A model generated the notes under the pieces. That model saw only the letters and a list, made by a program, of their open reading frames with translations. It did not search any database and had not been told where the DNA came from. Below, piece after piece: positions 22,709 to 35,516 of a stretch of DNA of 64,000 bases; positions within the stretch are counted from its first letter, which is position 1, and every line of letters begins with the position of its first letter. A program made the translations under genes and the position numbers. The DNA lies in assembly GCA_028583605.1 (NCBI GenBank), contig CM053327.1, positions 620,001-684,000 on the forward strand. The letters are read 5' to 3'. Source of the DNA: Dastarcus helophoroides (Eukaryota > Arthropoda > Insecta > Coleoptera > Bothrideridae).

Positions 22709-23420
22709 ATTTGACATAGTGTGGCCCTAAGAATTAGTCTACAAGATACATCAGTTCACGATGCAACTTCTAAAAATGGTTTAAACGGTAAGCTCGTTCC
22801 TGGACCAGCGCTCATTAGGATCGAAGATCGGACAGAAACTATCTAACCAGGCTGCATTACAGAGTACCCGAAGGTTCAGTGTTCTCATTTCTCCTATTAC
22901 TCCAGACGCTATTAGTAACTTATGTAGACGACATAGCTTTAATGGTTCATTCTCTAAATCCAGAATTGGTCACAAGGCGTATTACAGACAACTACAGGCA
23001 GACTTCTAAAATAATTTAGTCTGGAGAATTCAAGTTAACGTAGACAAGACCTAAGTAGTATTCCTCACCAGAAGAAGACTTTAATCATATGGTTATGTGC
23101 AAGTCCATGGACAAAATCTCGACCGGAGATTTCAGGCAAAGTATCTAGGTGTAATTCTCGACAAAAGACTTAAATTTCAGGCACACATCCATTGTTTAGT
23201 ATCCAAGCCCAGAATGCTAGAAGGATTGCTGCTAGCCATGGTTGGCAGAAACATCAAACTGCCCATTGGACTTAAAGTGTTGCTATACACATCAACCATA
23301 AGACCATCGATAACTTACGCATCTGCAGCTTAGTCACGGGCTTTCGATAATCAGATGAAGATACTCTAGGTGTTCCATAACGTCTTTGTAAGGCCTAGCG
23401 CTGACATGCAATTTTCAGTT
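22709..23420 (+). mobile_element. Jockey-like LINE reverse transcriptase, part 2 (decayed)
   Basis: After the duplicated ATTTGACA the RT resumes with LVYKIHQF and a degenerate PQGSV region. The intact catalytic box TYVDDIALMVHSLNPELV is at 22918-22971. The clear frame 23097-23333 has AKYLGVILDKRLKFQAHIH and KVLLYTSTIRPSITYASAA. Stops and frameshifts interrupt it. It is continuous with the part at 20861-21057. Confidence 0.8.
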
Positions 23421-23535
23421 GCGCAACTGTTTTGCAACTGTTTAGTTCGTTGTCTAGTAAACCGCGTTCATTTGCGCAACCAAACAGTTGATCACAGGCA
23501 AGCGAGACCACATGCAACTGAAACATTTTATTTTT
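23412..23535. repeat. Palindrome-rich segment (possible small MITE)
   Basis: TCAGTTGCGCAACTG and TTTTGCAACTGTTTAG on the left are inverted relative to CAACCAAACAGTTG and ATGCAACTGAAAC on the right. It abuts the 3' end of the jockey remnant. The frame 23370-23663 running through it is a join of LINE tail and this segment, not a gene. Confidence 0.4.
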
Positions 23536-24019
23536 ATATGGACGTCAGCAAATTAGCTACTGTGTGTGCTATCGAGTTAAGGAGAATAAAAAAAAGAAGA
23601 CATAGGAGGCGATCACAGGGTTTAACAAAAGGGCTACTTTATAAATTGCACGAAGATTTATGAAGTTATTCAGAAAAACACTAATATTGGTAATTAGTGT
23701 CTTCTAGAAATTGAAAGGGAAATGACCTTTATTAATTTATTGAGTTGTCACCTAATTGCAAAATATTTACAATCCAACTTTCTTTCTTAGACCACTATGA
23801 ACCTCGCCTCGAGTTACGAGAATGGCGACAATGGAACAAAAATCAAGAACTATAAAGCTTACACATAACAAAAGTACTTAAAAATTATGACTGGAACCAA
23901 TTGTTGCGACGAATTTGGAATTTCTACACAAAGAAATTACATTATGCCCTAATATAAGTTAATGATGCACTAGAAATTAAATTGTATCTTTTGTCGTCTG
24001 CTATGATATTACATGGTAC
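23536..24019. other. Non-coding stretch between LINE remnants
   Basis: No domain is recognised. A basic run (RRIKKRRHRRRSQG, about 23577-23618) is open but short and unsupported. Confidence 0.4.
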
Positions 24020-26020
24020 AAATTGCATGGTTTCAGTTACAAGTCGGCGCGAGCCCATTTAACCAATGCGACACAAAACACCATCAAGTATACTATACTG
24101 ATGGGACACCTAAACGCTAAAATAGGCCACAAACAAGATGATTCGGAGTTTGTAGTTAGACCTCATGGATATGGAGATAGGAAAGAAAGGGGTAAAACCC
24201 TTATAGAATTTCTTCTGCAACACAGGCTGCATGTCGTGAACACTTACTTCAAGGAAAGCCTGCAAAGAATGGAATGGACTTGACAATTACCAAATGGCAT
24301 ACACAAGAAGGAAATTGACTTTATAACTATTAACATGAAAGAGGCTGTTCAAGGCGCAACAATATTCCACAGATTTTCAACCGGTCGTGACCATAGAATG
24401 GTTAGAGCAAAGGTAGTCTTGAACATAAAGAAGAAAAGAAGAAAAAGTCAAATTTACTTATCAACAAAAGCGCACACCAGAAAGAAATAGAGGGCAATCT
24501 ACAAAACGACATAGAAAAGGACACCAATATTAAACAGCGTAATGAAACGTTAATAAGGATACAAAAAGAGGTGCAAAGAAAATGTGAAGATAGGTAAACA
24601 AGGAAAATTTAAAAACTCACTTAAAATATAAGAAACTTAATGCAAAGAAGAAAGGAAGTGACATATAAACACACAACGAACATAGCAGAGCTAAGGATTT
24701 CAAACAAAAATATTTCAATGGCTATTAGCAAAGACATATGGAACTTTAATACTAAAGAAATAAGTAATACTATAGAAGAAAGCAAAAGCCGAACAGTTAT
24801 AAAACGAAAGTTGAAGACACGGAAAAAGAATATCTACGAGTTGAAAAATAAGCAAGAACACATTATATATGAACAGCAAGAGATTCTGAAAAACATTGAA
24901 GTGTACTATAGATGACTATATAGTAGGGCTGATTCCATCCAAGAAGCAGCAATCCCATTAATACAGAATCACGGATCAGAGGAACTCCCAGATATAACAG
25001 GGGAGAAAATTGAATCAGCCTTAGGAAGCATGAAGAACAACAAAACCCCTGAAGCAGATGGCATTGTAAGTGAAAAGATAAAATTGTAATGCCTGCCCCC
25101 TGAGAGGAAATACACCAGAACAATGGAATAAAACCGTTATGATAATCTTGCATAAAAAGGAAGAAGCGACCTATCAGTCTGCTACCTCATTTATATAAGC
25201 TCCTTATGAGAATAATTACAAATAGACTGAGATCTAAGCTAGATTTCCACCAACCGCTTAAGCAAGCAGGATTTAGAAGTGGTTTGGGAACGAACGACCC
25301 TCTACAAGTAAAGATATAGAATACAACAAACCATTGATATTAATATTCGCAGACTTTCAGAAAGCATTTGATTCAGTTCAACATAGCTCTATGTTAATAG
25401 CGCTTACAGAGTGCTGTATTGATCATATGTGTACAACCCTTCTGCAGAATATATATAATAGTGCAACAGCTACAGTCAGAATGTACTATGGGGGACAGCA
25501 AAAAATTTCTCTTGGAGAAAGGGATTAGACAAGGAGACATCATCTCTCCTAAATTATTTACCGCTTTGTTGCCGAGCACCATGAAGAACAACTCGGAGAC
25601 GACATAATCCTTATTGCAGACCGCGTAGATCACGCATGTGAACTCCTTTAAGATCTTCAAAGTTCTTGTGCACGAGTTGATCTTATAATTAACTTTTCCA
25701 AAACACAATACATGACCAACCTTTTACTGGCTAAAAACATTTCGACGTATGACAGGTAAACAGAACAAGTGAATAGTATACCTATAAATATTTAGGTCAC
25801 GAGATTAAATTAGAAAGAGGCAACCAGACCACAGAATTAACCAGGAGAATAGGACTGACTTGGGCAGCTTACGGAAAACTGAGAGACGTATTTAAATCAG
25901 ATATTTCCATGTGCTTGAGGAGGAAGGTCTTTGATCAATGTGTACTTCCGGTTCTAACTCATGAAGCAGAAACACTAACCCTTACTAAGAAGGTAATAAA
26001 CAAAAGGAGTCCACCTATTT
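24020..26020 (+). mobile_element. RTE-like LINE with endonuclease and RT (decayed)
   Basis: The order fits one element. An AP-type endonuclease region at 24023-24283 contains ILMGHLNAKIG (the usual GDFNAKIG has lost its Asp) and RGKTLIEFLLQHRL, followed out of frame by KEIDFI. Next come a linker, then IESALGSMKNNKTPEADGI (about 25010) and RT blocks FADFQKAFDSV (25346-) and GIRQGDIISPKLF. The YKYLGHEI region is near 25785, followed by ELTRRIGLTWAAYGKLRDVF (about 25836-). Multiple stops and frameshifts interrupt it, and it is truncated after 'EAETLTLTKK'. It is non-functional. Confidence 0.8.
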
Positions 26021-26297
26021 GTGTGGCTAAAGAGAAATGAAATAGTGATCATTTCGAAAAATATAAGGAGAGTTTCTTTTTTATAATTTATAGCAACGTA
26101 GTCACACTACATACTTCTACTAGCAGGTTAAAATTTAAGTAATTAGGGATTTGATCTGGGACACATTTCTTCTTCGCCCATGGGGACATCAGAATGTGAA
26201 AGGGTGACGTTTTAATTTCAGTAATGCTAAAAAATATTAGTTATTCGTATCAAATCAACGCCTCTTCGGATACGTATTTCAAGAGCAAAACACCCTT

Positions 26298-26321
26298 TAG
26301 TAGTAGTAGTAGTAGTAGTAG
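26298..26321. repeat. (TAG)8 microsatellite
   Basis: Eight uninterrupted TAG units, followed by GTAGTAATC. Confidence 0.95.
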
Positions 26322-26329
26322 GTAGTAAT

Positions 26330-28280
26330 CGTTTTATGCTCTAATGCACGTTACAGATTAAACATGCTTAAAAATCACGCCTCGGAAGCAAATCACTTTT
26401 GAATTTTACATGTAGCATATTTGCATGAAACTCAAATCTAAACCGTTCTTTGAAGCCATGTGCCAAGATCTTTCCGTAATTGGGTGGCAATTTTAAAAGA
26501 CTTTCGTCTCGTTCGAAATTTAAAACCGCCCATCGGTGTGTCTTTGATGTTTTTCAATTGTAGGGAGGCATCCGTGCATACTTCGCCGTGGAAATCAACA
26601 GCTGTGCTCTATCTGCTATCTATTAAGGTTCGTCTCGATTTCATCAATTTTCGTAATCAAATACTTTACACTCGGCTTAATCTCTTGTTTGCGATATTAC
26701 ACCTGAGTCGTCGCGTGCTCGTATAGATTTTCGCATTTTCTCGTTTAACTCGATTTTTTGCTGAAGCTTTTTCAATTTTACAAACGTAAGTGATGTGCCA
26801 TATAATGCACTTTTGTAGGACTTTGATGATGAAAACTGAACAAGAAGTTGTTCTTTAATTTCCTTTTCGTACGTCATGAAAGCTATTTATGTCCGAGAAT
26901 ACATTTTATTTTTATGATATTATGAATATCACAGAGACAGATTCTCTAATTTTAATTATTTAGGAAGTAAACTAATTTAAGACAATGATGGCAGATAAAA
27001 AAAGTAGCAAAACTAGCGGTAGTGATAATGCACCTGTTCTAGGTAGTACTACCTCTTAGAGAAAACAAAGGGGGCTGATCTGTTGCCATCAGAACTCTAG
27101 AATTAGCTTAGCAGTCGTCATACAAATGAAATAACAATGAATAAAGAAAGTACGCAGCTCAGGTGTGACATTAGGTGACCTCTGCCGACATCCTAGAAGC
27201 CTGAAAATAACGCAAATCTGACTATCACTCTCACGGATCAGTAGAAAGCGGTTACGAGTCCTTATCTTCGATAAGAGCGTTTACAAAGGGTTGTCGAAGC
27301 AACGTCCACTGATATATCCATTTAGCTGGGCCGTGGGTGAACAAACATTTCAAATATCTAGCAGCTATCCAGATTTTACAAGGAACACCTCACTAATTCA
27401 AAAAAAGAACCGGACTCGGAAAGACGATTTTAGCGCTCACACAAAGCCGAGATTATGCGATTATAGGAACTATCCGATATTAATGGTTACGTTCATTAGT
27501 GAACATTAAAATCCTAATATTTTAAAACATTAACTGATTGCTTGGTACCTCTGCAACAAGAGAATGATCCGCTCTAGTGTTCAATGGCAAATCAAAGATA
27601 TCTTTTTTTGTAATTTTGGATTGTAAATTACCTTGGCTTAAAAACTTACCACTTCTTAAAGCGATTCATTTCAGCACTCTTACATGTGAGGGCAGACTTC
27701 ATTATAATAAAGCAGGATAGAGACACTCAGACACTACTTTCTTAGCGGTTCAATTATTAACTGGAAAACAACAGTGAACGTTTTTTGGCTTTTTGTTGAT
27801 GCTATTATCGTTTTGCTGAAGAGCACGATTATTAAGACAGACAAACGTTAAACTGAATACGTACAAGTGCATTTATAAAATTAAATGTATAAAACAGGAC
27901 ATTACATGGTGCTAACTCCGCTCATTTAAACGAGCGAAATATGCAAATGGAAAAATTTTAATTTTAAGCGCGTAATTTCTTTGTTTTCGTCGACCAACAG
28001 ATAATACAACACACAAAGAGAACAGGAAAAAGAATAACCGCTACCCCATTTCATAAACATTAAAAGTTGCGGCTCGGAGGACGAACAATGGATGGAATGT
28101 TTCCTGAATTTTTGTCGGCTTGGCACAAATTCGCAAAGTATATAATATAGTTACATTTACATCCTTATACATATTTCATGAATAACTTTTGAATAACAAA
28201 GAATTACTCTAGGTAATGAAACTTAAAGATTAAGGCGTAACAGGTCGAAGGGGTGAGTTTAGTATTTAAATCTGAAACTT
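26330..28280. other. Non-coding stretch, no gene supported
   Basis: Mixed composition. Frames 26460-26726 (+) and 26677-26877 (-) are open but overlap antisense and have no recognised domain. A perfect 14-bp palindrome, AGGTAGTACTACCT, lies at 27041-27054. No transposon ends are recognised. Confidence 0.45.
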
Positions 28281-28880
28281 TAATCTTAATTTTTCCTAAA
28301 ATATTGATTGTAAATGGAACGCTTCAGAAAAAATTTGACTCTTTTTTCAAATTATGACCTTAAACCTTGAACATTAGTTTTAAACTTTATCCTTGAAATT
28401 CCGAATGTAAATTCGAAAGCGTAAATTTTTATTTCAATTTCGGCTTTAAGTTGTAAGCTTATTTTTTTACCTAATAGTTGTATTGTTTATTGTTTTATTA
28501 CTTGGAGGCGGGGGGACTTTCTCGACATTTCGAGAGAATTTACTTTAATATAAATTCGACAAGTTCGACATTTCTCTTAAGTGTACAAGTTGAATTATTA
28601 CTTTTTCAAATTAAAACCTGAAATTCAGACATTATACTCGAGATATCGAACTGATGTGGACATATTAATTTCAAAATTCCGACCATAATGTCAAATGCGG
28701 CCTCAAAAATTCACGTTTTCTTTTGAAATTTTAACAATAAAATTGTGTTTTTTTTTTGTAGTCATTTTTAGTTTTTATTCCCAAAATTTGGAAAAAGTAT
28801 TTTGTTTTAATTTATGAGTTTTTTATACATATTTTAAAATGAAATCGAAAATTAAAATATGGAGGAATGAAATTACAATT
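28281..28880. repeat. Degenerate AT-rich array
   Basis: TTCGACATTTCTC/AAATTCCGACC-type units with mostly T-rich polarity and no coding signal. Confidence 0.55.
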
Positions 28881-28889
28881 ACCTATGTA

Positions 28890-29186
28890 TTTTCCAACAC
28901 TGGGCACCTCAACATCTAAATAAAACTAATTCTACTGGTGTAGCTAGGATTCTTTTCTGGAGAGAGATTGCAGAACTACCAAAATAATTGCTGACGACCA
29001 AAAAAAGTTCCTCACAACTCCAGAAACATATGTGGCGTCAGGGTGCGGCAATGAGCTCCATGTGATGATCTTTCTAGGGTGGGAAATGAGTTTTTTAGGA
29101 TTAGCATTATCCTTACCCTTCCCCTAGCTGCGCCAATAACTAATTCATTAACATTTAGAGAGTCTAAAAATAAGAAAAATACGACA
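28890..29186. repeat. Segment sharing GACGACCAAAAAAAG motif
   Basis: GACGACCAAAAAAAG at about 28993 recurs near 50158 and, as CAGACCAAAAAAAGG, near 57495. Similar flanks precede it (ATAATTGC / TAATTATTCC / TAGATTATTA). This suggests a diverged dispersed element. Boundaries are unclear. Confidence 0.35.
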
Positions 29187-29290
29187 AACTAGTTGATTCA
29201 CGCGACTTTGTCTGTTCGAGGTGTAACAACGTCATATTTCACGATACCCAGGGCTTTCGGATGTAAGGACCTCGGCGTTTAAATTCACGC
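29187..29290. repeat. Dispersed repeat P, copy 2
   Basis: Matches 19311-19410 in block order (AACTAG, CGCGACTTTG, AACGTCATATTT, CTTTCGGA, GGACCT). Non-coding. Confidence 0.6.
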
Positions 29291-29487
29291 ATCTACCGCC
29301 ATTCCGTCACCGCGCATGAGTACGTCCATAAAGGAGGAGGCTATCGACAATATTCATTACTTTGTTTACAAACGTCAAGCAATCGTTGATGTTTTAGAAC
29401 TTGAATAGGAAAACATGAGTGCTTAAAGCTTTTACATAGGCGTCAATACCAGCAAGCTTTTGATCCGCTTCGAAGTCAATTGAGAAT

Positions 29488-29574
29488 AAGAAAAAGAAGA
29501 AGAAGAAGAAGACAAAGGAGGAAGCGGAGGAGGAGAAGGAGCAGGAGGAGAAGAAGAAGAAGCAAAAGAAAGAG
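29488..29574. repeat. Purine-rich (AAG/GGA)n simple repeat
   Basis: An almost pure-purine tract made of AAG and GGA triplets, such as GAAGAAGAAGAAG and GGAGGAGAAGGAG. Confidence 0.9.
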
Positions 29575-29642
29575 CATATTAAAAGCCACAGGCGAAGGAC
29601 CTACACAGCCCCCCTAATCATGTATCTGCTAAAAATTGATAT

Positions 29643-29830
29643 AGAAATCTTCTTCCCTGTAAACCAAGATTAAATAACATAACATAACAACATTTGCCCT
29701 AATGCATTTCGATAGCCAAGCTATCATTTTCAGGGAGATATCTCTCCTCTCTTTCTTAGTTTCAGGGGGCAAGATTTGTATATCAATTTTTGAACGTAAC
29801 CAAGGACCGTGCGTTCTACCAAAAAATAAT
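29643..29830. mobile_element. Hairpin MITE family H, copy 2
   Basis: Arms ATATAGAAATCTTCTTCCCT and GGGGGCAAGATTTGTATATC are inverted. The loop holds ATGCATTTCGATAGCCAAGC and TCAGGGAGATATCTC. The conserved tail AACCAAGGACC follows. Diverged relative to copies near 6237 and 47340. Confidence 0.7.
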
Positions 29831-31139
29831 ATATCTGTTGACGAAAAAAAATGCCCTAAAATATATTTTATGACAGCTACAAAATAATTTTTGTCGATTA
29901 AAACAAAAAACGTACCAGAAAATATAAGTATTTCATGTCAAGTGTAAAATATTTTTTGTTGACTAAAAAAAAGAGCCCCCCCTGAAAAAATTTCATCATT
30001 TTTATTTCCTTAACTAAAAAAAAAAACTTTTAAAGTTTGGTTCTCAGGTTTGAGAAAAAAAGTTAAAATTTTAGAAAAATAAGGCATTACTTCAGATTTT
30101 AGGGAAAAAGCCAAAAATTATAAGTAGAGACAGGAATTTAGGCTCAATCAAATAAGGTAAATTAGGCAAAAACAAACGGTTAAAAAAGGCATTAAAAAGG
30201 CAAAATATTAGAAAAAGGGCATTAAAAAGGAAAAACCACAATTAACAAGAAATACATTTATTGACAATTTTGAACATTACTTTTTTCCAATTACAAATTA
30301 AATAGCACTCAATATTTTCCGTTGCAGAATTTTTGCTTCTTCAAGACAATAAATACTCGTAATCTAAAAAGTTTTTCTCTATATAGATAGACAATGTCCA
30401 AAAAATTCGGTAACGAGCTATTGCTTCCACTATTAGCGCAAATCTTGTCAAAGTCTTTAATTTATAAAAAACTGAACATTTTAAAACAACGTACGTCTTC
30501 TTTAATATAACCTATTTTCGGGAGAGAAAAATAATGCAACATACTGTTTCGACTATAAAAAGCGTACTTTTTGATAGCAAATTTTTAAGTAGTTTGTCCT
30601 CTTTCATGGTAAATTTTCTCTTTCGTATATTTTTGCAGCAAAAGAGTTGCGAAAATTAAGACTACTTAATTTATCTACAGTTCTAATGAAAATGTTTAAA
30701 CTCGATTTTACATTTTTAAAAGAGGTTGATTGATAGATTTGTTTTTTTTTTTCTTTTAGATTAACGGCAAAAATAAAATGTGATGTTGCCTAATATGAGG
30801 TTCTTTTCAGTGTAATTGAAATAAACGCAATGTTTTTACTGAAAAAAATGTTTGCTATGATATACTTTAAATGATTATAAAAAGTTTTTTACATTTAGAA
30901 CTACAAAATTTTTCTAAACTGTGTCTTTAATTAGAGCATTTTGTCTTTCTGAAGGCATTTTTTACACACAAGTGCACTTATGCAACACAATTCAAAGATC
31001 ATTAATAAAGAAATATCTTTCAAACATCTGCTTTTACTTAAAAATTAAGACAAATAAACAAGGTATAATTCAACGTTTCCGAAACTTTCTTGCCGTAGTC
31101 CGGTTAATTTTATGATTCTCCTTTACGGTCCACTAACCA
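29831..31139. other. AT-rich non-coding stretch
   Basis: An A-rich array fragment at about 29990-30260, then low-complexity AT-rich DNA. The frame 30921-31115 has no recognised domain. Confidence 0.45.
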
Positions 31140-33370
31140 ACTATCTTAATACTTCGTCTTTCCTTTGAAAATTTCTACTTTAATCCCAAAATTTTGCCTT
31201 AAAATCCCAAGTTTGATCAATCTTAAAACTGAATTTTTTCTCCAGGCAGAGTGTTTTTTAAAATTTTTGTACTTTCTGAAACTTCTTAAGTACATTTAAT
31301 TCTTTATGTTTTTCTAAAAAGTCGATGCAAAAATAAAGATTTTTTTGCTCCAAATTTCGGTTAAAATCTTGCTATTTTAAAGTTCAAATTCAAAAGTTTA
31401 ATAAAAAATGTAGAATGTACTAATATCATATTTCAAAAACATGAAAGAGCAATTGTTGTGTTTTTTATTCTTTCTTAGTTTTAGGGAACAAGATTTGTAT
31501 ATTAATTAATGAAACGGTAAAGCTTTTCAAAACATTCTCAATTTAACCTTTACATTTTTGTTGCCTAACCTAAAATTTTGATTTTTTAAAGTTCGACCTT
31601 TTTTCTAAAGATTTCGACTTTAAAAATCCTAAGGTTCTTTTCCATATTTTTTGTTAAACTTAAAATGTCATTTTCTTTTTATGTTTTCCAACAAAAACGT
31701 TTAATTTTTTCCGAACTTCTGCTCTAAATTCAAACTAGTATTTTTCCTAAAACTAATTTTAGCTAGAATTTTTTTCAATATCGAAATTGATTGACATTGA
31801 TTTTCTACAAACTTTTAGGGAATATTGAAAAATTTTGAAACTTAAGATATCTACTTTAAAATAGAAATCGGGACTCTTTTCTTAAAATTTAGGATCTAGA
31901 ACTTGTAAATGGCTTTTATGATTTCTCTGACAATTTCCATTGCAAAAATAGGAGCTTAAAACGTGGAATCTTAACATTTTTTTTTGAGTCCAATATTTTG
32001 ATTCCTATCAATACTTTAAATTGAAATATTTAATTTCTGCTAGTTTCAGCGAGAAAAATTAAAAAATTTGAAGTTTTAAAAAATTAATATTCTTTAAAGG
32101 TCAAAATTTCGAAAAAAGTGGAATATAAATCATACTTTTAAAAAAGTCAGAATTTTGATAAAAAAATCGAGATTTTTAAAAGACGAAAATATAAAACAAA
32201 AATTTTTACAAAAAAAAGAAATAATGGAAAATTTTAAATGTCGAAATTTCAAATAATCAAAATATTTAGGAAGGCGAGATTTTCAACCAAAAAAATCGTA
32301 TTTTTCATAAAAATCAAATTCTTCAGAAAAGAATAAAAATAATGTCAGAAAGTCATAATTTCAAAAAAAGCAGAATTATTAACAAAAAAGTCTACCTTTT
32401 GAAAAATTCAAAATTTTCATTAAAAAAATTCAAAAAGTTTTCAAAAACTACGAAAAAAGTTGAAATTTCGAGACAAAGTATAACATTTAGAAAATAACTA
32501 TAATTTTTCAAAAAGAAAGTGAAAACATCTAGAAAAATTCAAAATTTTGAGTCAATATTTTCAAATTGAGTAACATAAAATTTTCAGAGAAAATATGAAA
32601 CTTTGAATAAGATGAAAATTTTCAAAATAAGTAAAAGCATTGCAAAAAACTGAACATATTGAAATAAGTGTAGAAATTTTCAAAATAAGCAAAATTTAAA
32701 AAAAAAAAAAGCTAACATTTTAAAAAAGAAATAGAAATTTTAAAAGAAAGTGTAAATTCAAAAGAAAGGGAATTTTTAAATTTCGAAGTTTTAAAAAAGT
32801 CGGAGTTTTCAACAATAAAACTACAAATACGTCAAAATTTTCTAAAAAGTTGGTTTATTTTAAATTAAAAATTTTAAAAAATTGGCATTCTGTGAAAAAA
32901 ATTTTTATAGTTAAAATTTTTGAACAGATTGAGGTTTTCAGTGAGTCAAAATTTTCAAAAAAAGTTATTCAATTTTAAATAAGGTTGAGATTTGCAATCG
33001 ATCTTAAATTAAAAAAGTCAGAAAATCCAAAAAGAGAAGAAAAATGAAATTTTTGCTAAAATGTCAATTATGTAAAAAATCGACATTTTCAGCAATAAAA
33101 ATCTAACTACAGAAATAAAAAATCATTTTAGAAATCAGTTTTTTAAACAAAGTTGACACTCAAAAAATATATAACTAAAATTTGAAAAAAAAGTTGATAT
33201 CTCTACAATTTGAAAACGCCACCATTAAAACGAAGGCTTAAAATAATGCCACACGTCAGCAAGATGTTAAAATTTAAAGCCACTAGCCACAAGCCACTAT
33301 TTTTAGAAGTATAAAAATCTCCTCAGAAAAAATACAAAAAAAATTACTAACAAAAATTAAATAAAATTAA
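31140..33370. repeat. Degenerate array, T-rich then A-rich (polarity switch ~32040)
   Basis: T-rich units (CTTTTTCTAAAGATTTCGAC) occupy about 31140-32040. A-rich units (AAAAAAGTCAGAATTTTGAT) occupy about 32045-33370. The halves have opposite polarity, as at 940-1560 and 61220-63040. Confidence 0.7.
31447..31505. mobile_element. Hairpin MITE family H, right-arm fragment
   Basis: AAAGAGCAATTGTTGTG, then TTTCTTAGTTTTAGGGAACA and AGATTTGTAT match the right half of family H. The left arm is missing. Confidence 0.6.
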
Positions 33371-33770
33371 GATCACATTTTAAAAATGTTTTTGCTTATA
33401 GGGTTACAAAGGACACTAGACATTTTTTTTCTTGTTCTCTTACATTTTATGAATATAGCTGAACAAGAGGGGGTGACTCGATGCCTGGTTGCCATCCATT
33501 ATTTGGGAAACGCTGGTATAGTTTAATTGTCCTGCGCCACAATAAGAGGCAAGATTTTGAAGGGGCAGGATGGGTTGGTTATAAGAGTAATTGTTATTAA
33601 ATTATATTTCTTGGAAATTTATGCTTCAAGCCTTTTCTTATTATTATGATGTAGCAAATTTCTATGATATTTGAAAACTTGAAACTGTGACAAGAAATTT
33701 GGGAAAGAAAGGACACAGATTCTAAAAAAGTCCCAGCTTAAAAATCCATTTTGAGAAAAAAATCGATGTA
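33371..33770. other. Short mixed non-coding interval
   Basis: A less AT-rich island (about 33470-33590) between arrays. Nothing is recognised in it. Confidence 0.4.
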
Positions 33771-34739
33771 AACATTTTTTTCTTAGTATCTTGACATTTT
33801 CAGATTTTCTCCTTTCGCCTCTTTTTAGATATCTAAAATTTATTTCAAATTAAAAGGAAAAGTTAAAAAATGTTGATATATTAATATTTTCAATTTAAAT
33901 TGGAAATTTCGAGGAATATTTTGAGGAGCCCTCGAAATGTCGAAAAAAAAACAACTTTTAATAAATTTTGTTTTGGAAACCTAGACTTTTTTTTCATTTC
34001 TGTCGCTTCAACCTTCCTACTTTTTCCTCAAAAATTTCACATTGTTAATTTGTTTCATAAAAATTCAACTTTAAAGTCGGATTTATCGATCTTAATTGCA
34101 AACGATTAATTTTCCACCTGAAAGTTTAAGGTTAAAAAGTGTTGAGCTGTCAAAGTGGAAAATTCTAGAAGTTGAAACTTTAGGAAATTAAAATATTGAG
34201 GGGATGATATTTCATGATTAAAATCAAAATTTCCTGAGATTTTTTTTACCAAAAACCTTAATCAAAAAAATCTAAATTAAAAAAAATAGATATACATTTT
34301 TTTAGTTTGTTTTTGATTTCTGATTTTATATCGAAATTATGATCTTCTTCGACGTTAAAATTTTTTAATGTAAAGAGATTTAAGTTGAAAGTTTACGAGA
34401 AAAATAGTCAAAATATTGAGAAAAGTTGAAATTTTGAAAAAATTGTAGAATTCTACACGAATCAAATATTAAAACTTGTTTTCTAGATATGGCGAATTTC
34501 AGTTCCTGAAGTTTGGAGTGTAAAGTAAAAATTTAGTAAACCAGTCGAAGTTTTAAAATTATAGCCGATATTTTAAGAACAATTTGATGAAAAATTAATT
34601 TCAGAAAAAAAATTGAAGTTATGGGAAGAAATTGAAATTTAATAGAATTCTTCCCCTAAATCTTGAGTTTTTGGGGTTTTTTCACTGCATTTTTAAAAAT
34701 TTAATGTTTGGTTGCTTTTTTTAAATCTGTTTTTTCCGT

Positions 34740-34965
34740 CTAGTTTTCTACTTTAACTGTTAACTGTGTTGATAAAACGACACAAAGGATTCCTTCGCAA
34801 TTGTCAATAAATCTGTAATTAACATATTTTATAGGATCACCTCAGATTGCGTTAAAATGTTTAATTCCAGACGCAATGATTGCGTTGCTTGCAACTTAAT
34901 AAACTAGTGCTAACTCCGAAAATATTCATCTAAATAAAATAATGTAAAAGACAAAATTTATTTGC
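34740..34965. repeat. Dispersed repeat family R1, copy 2
   Basis: AACTGTGTTGATAA, TCACCTCAGATTGCG, GTGCTAACTCCGAAAATATT and CATCTAAATAAAATAATGTA match copies at about 2020-2215 and 52500-52750. Only the right half is present. Confidence 0.75.
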
Positions 34966-35321
34966 ATTCTGTCCCTCAGCTAATCAAGTGTTCTCTTTGA
35001 GATATTATTAAAAAAACCAAAACTTTTAAAAAGTTAAAAGTTTGAAAATACTCAAGAATAGTCCATATTTAAAAAAAATTTCAATCAAATTTTTGAAGAT
35101 TAAATAGGCAAAATTAACACGAGGGTTGAAATTTAAAAAAAAAAGTTGGAATTTTGAAAAGTTTTAGATAATTACAATTTTTTTATCCAAAATTGTCAAC
35201 AAAATTAAAATTTTGAAAAAACAAATTGACATTTTGAAAAAGTTGAAATATTTAAAAAATGTCGCTGCTTAAAAAAAAGATGAGGTTTTGAAATAAAGTC
35301 AAAATGTTTAAATAATTGGAA

Positions 35322-35516
35322 TTTGAAATACAAATCTTGTTCCCTGAAACCAAGAAAGATTAAAAAACCCAAAAAAAATTGTTCGAACGCGTTTTGATAG
35401 CCTAGCTCTCATCTTCAGACACAACCTTTGTTGTTTTTTAAGCTTTCTTGGTTTCAGGGGAGAAGATTTGTATTTAAATTTTTGAATATAACCAAGGATC
35501 AGTGCGATTCACCAAA
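35322..35516. mobile_element. Hairpin MITE family H, copy 3
   Basis: Arms ATACAAATCTTGTTCCCTGA and GGGGAGAAGATTTGTATTT are inverted. The loop holds CGCGTTTTGATAGCCTAGCT and CATCTTCAG. The conserved tail AACCAAGGATCAG follows. Confidence 0.8.

Noticed and set aside
23370..23663. 97-codon frame with a basic RRIKKRRHRRR run, considered as a HARBI1-type transposase start
   Set aside because: No downstream DDE-domain motifs follow, and the frame is a fusion of jockey tail, palindromic DNA and unrelated sequence.
27041..27054. Perfect 14-bp palindrome AGGTAGTACTACCT
   Set aside because: Too short and isolated to assign as an operator or element end in a 64-kb AT-rich window.
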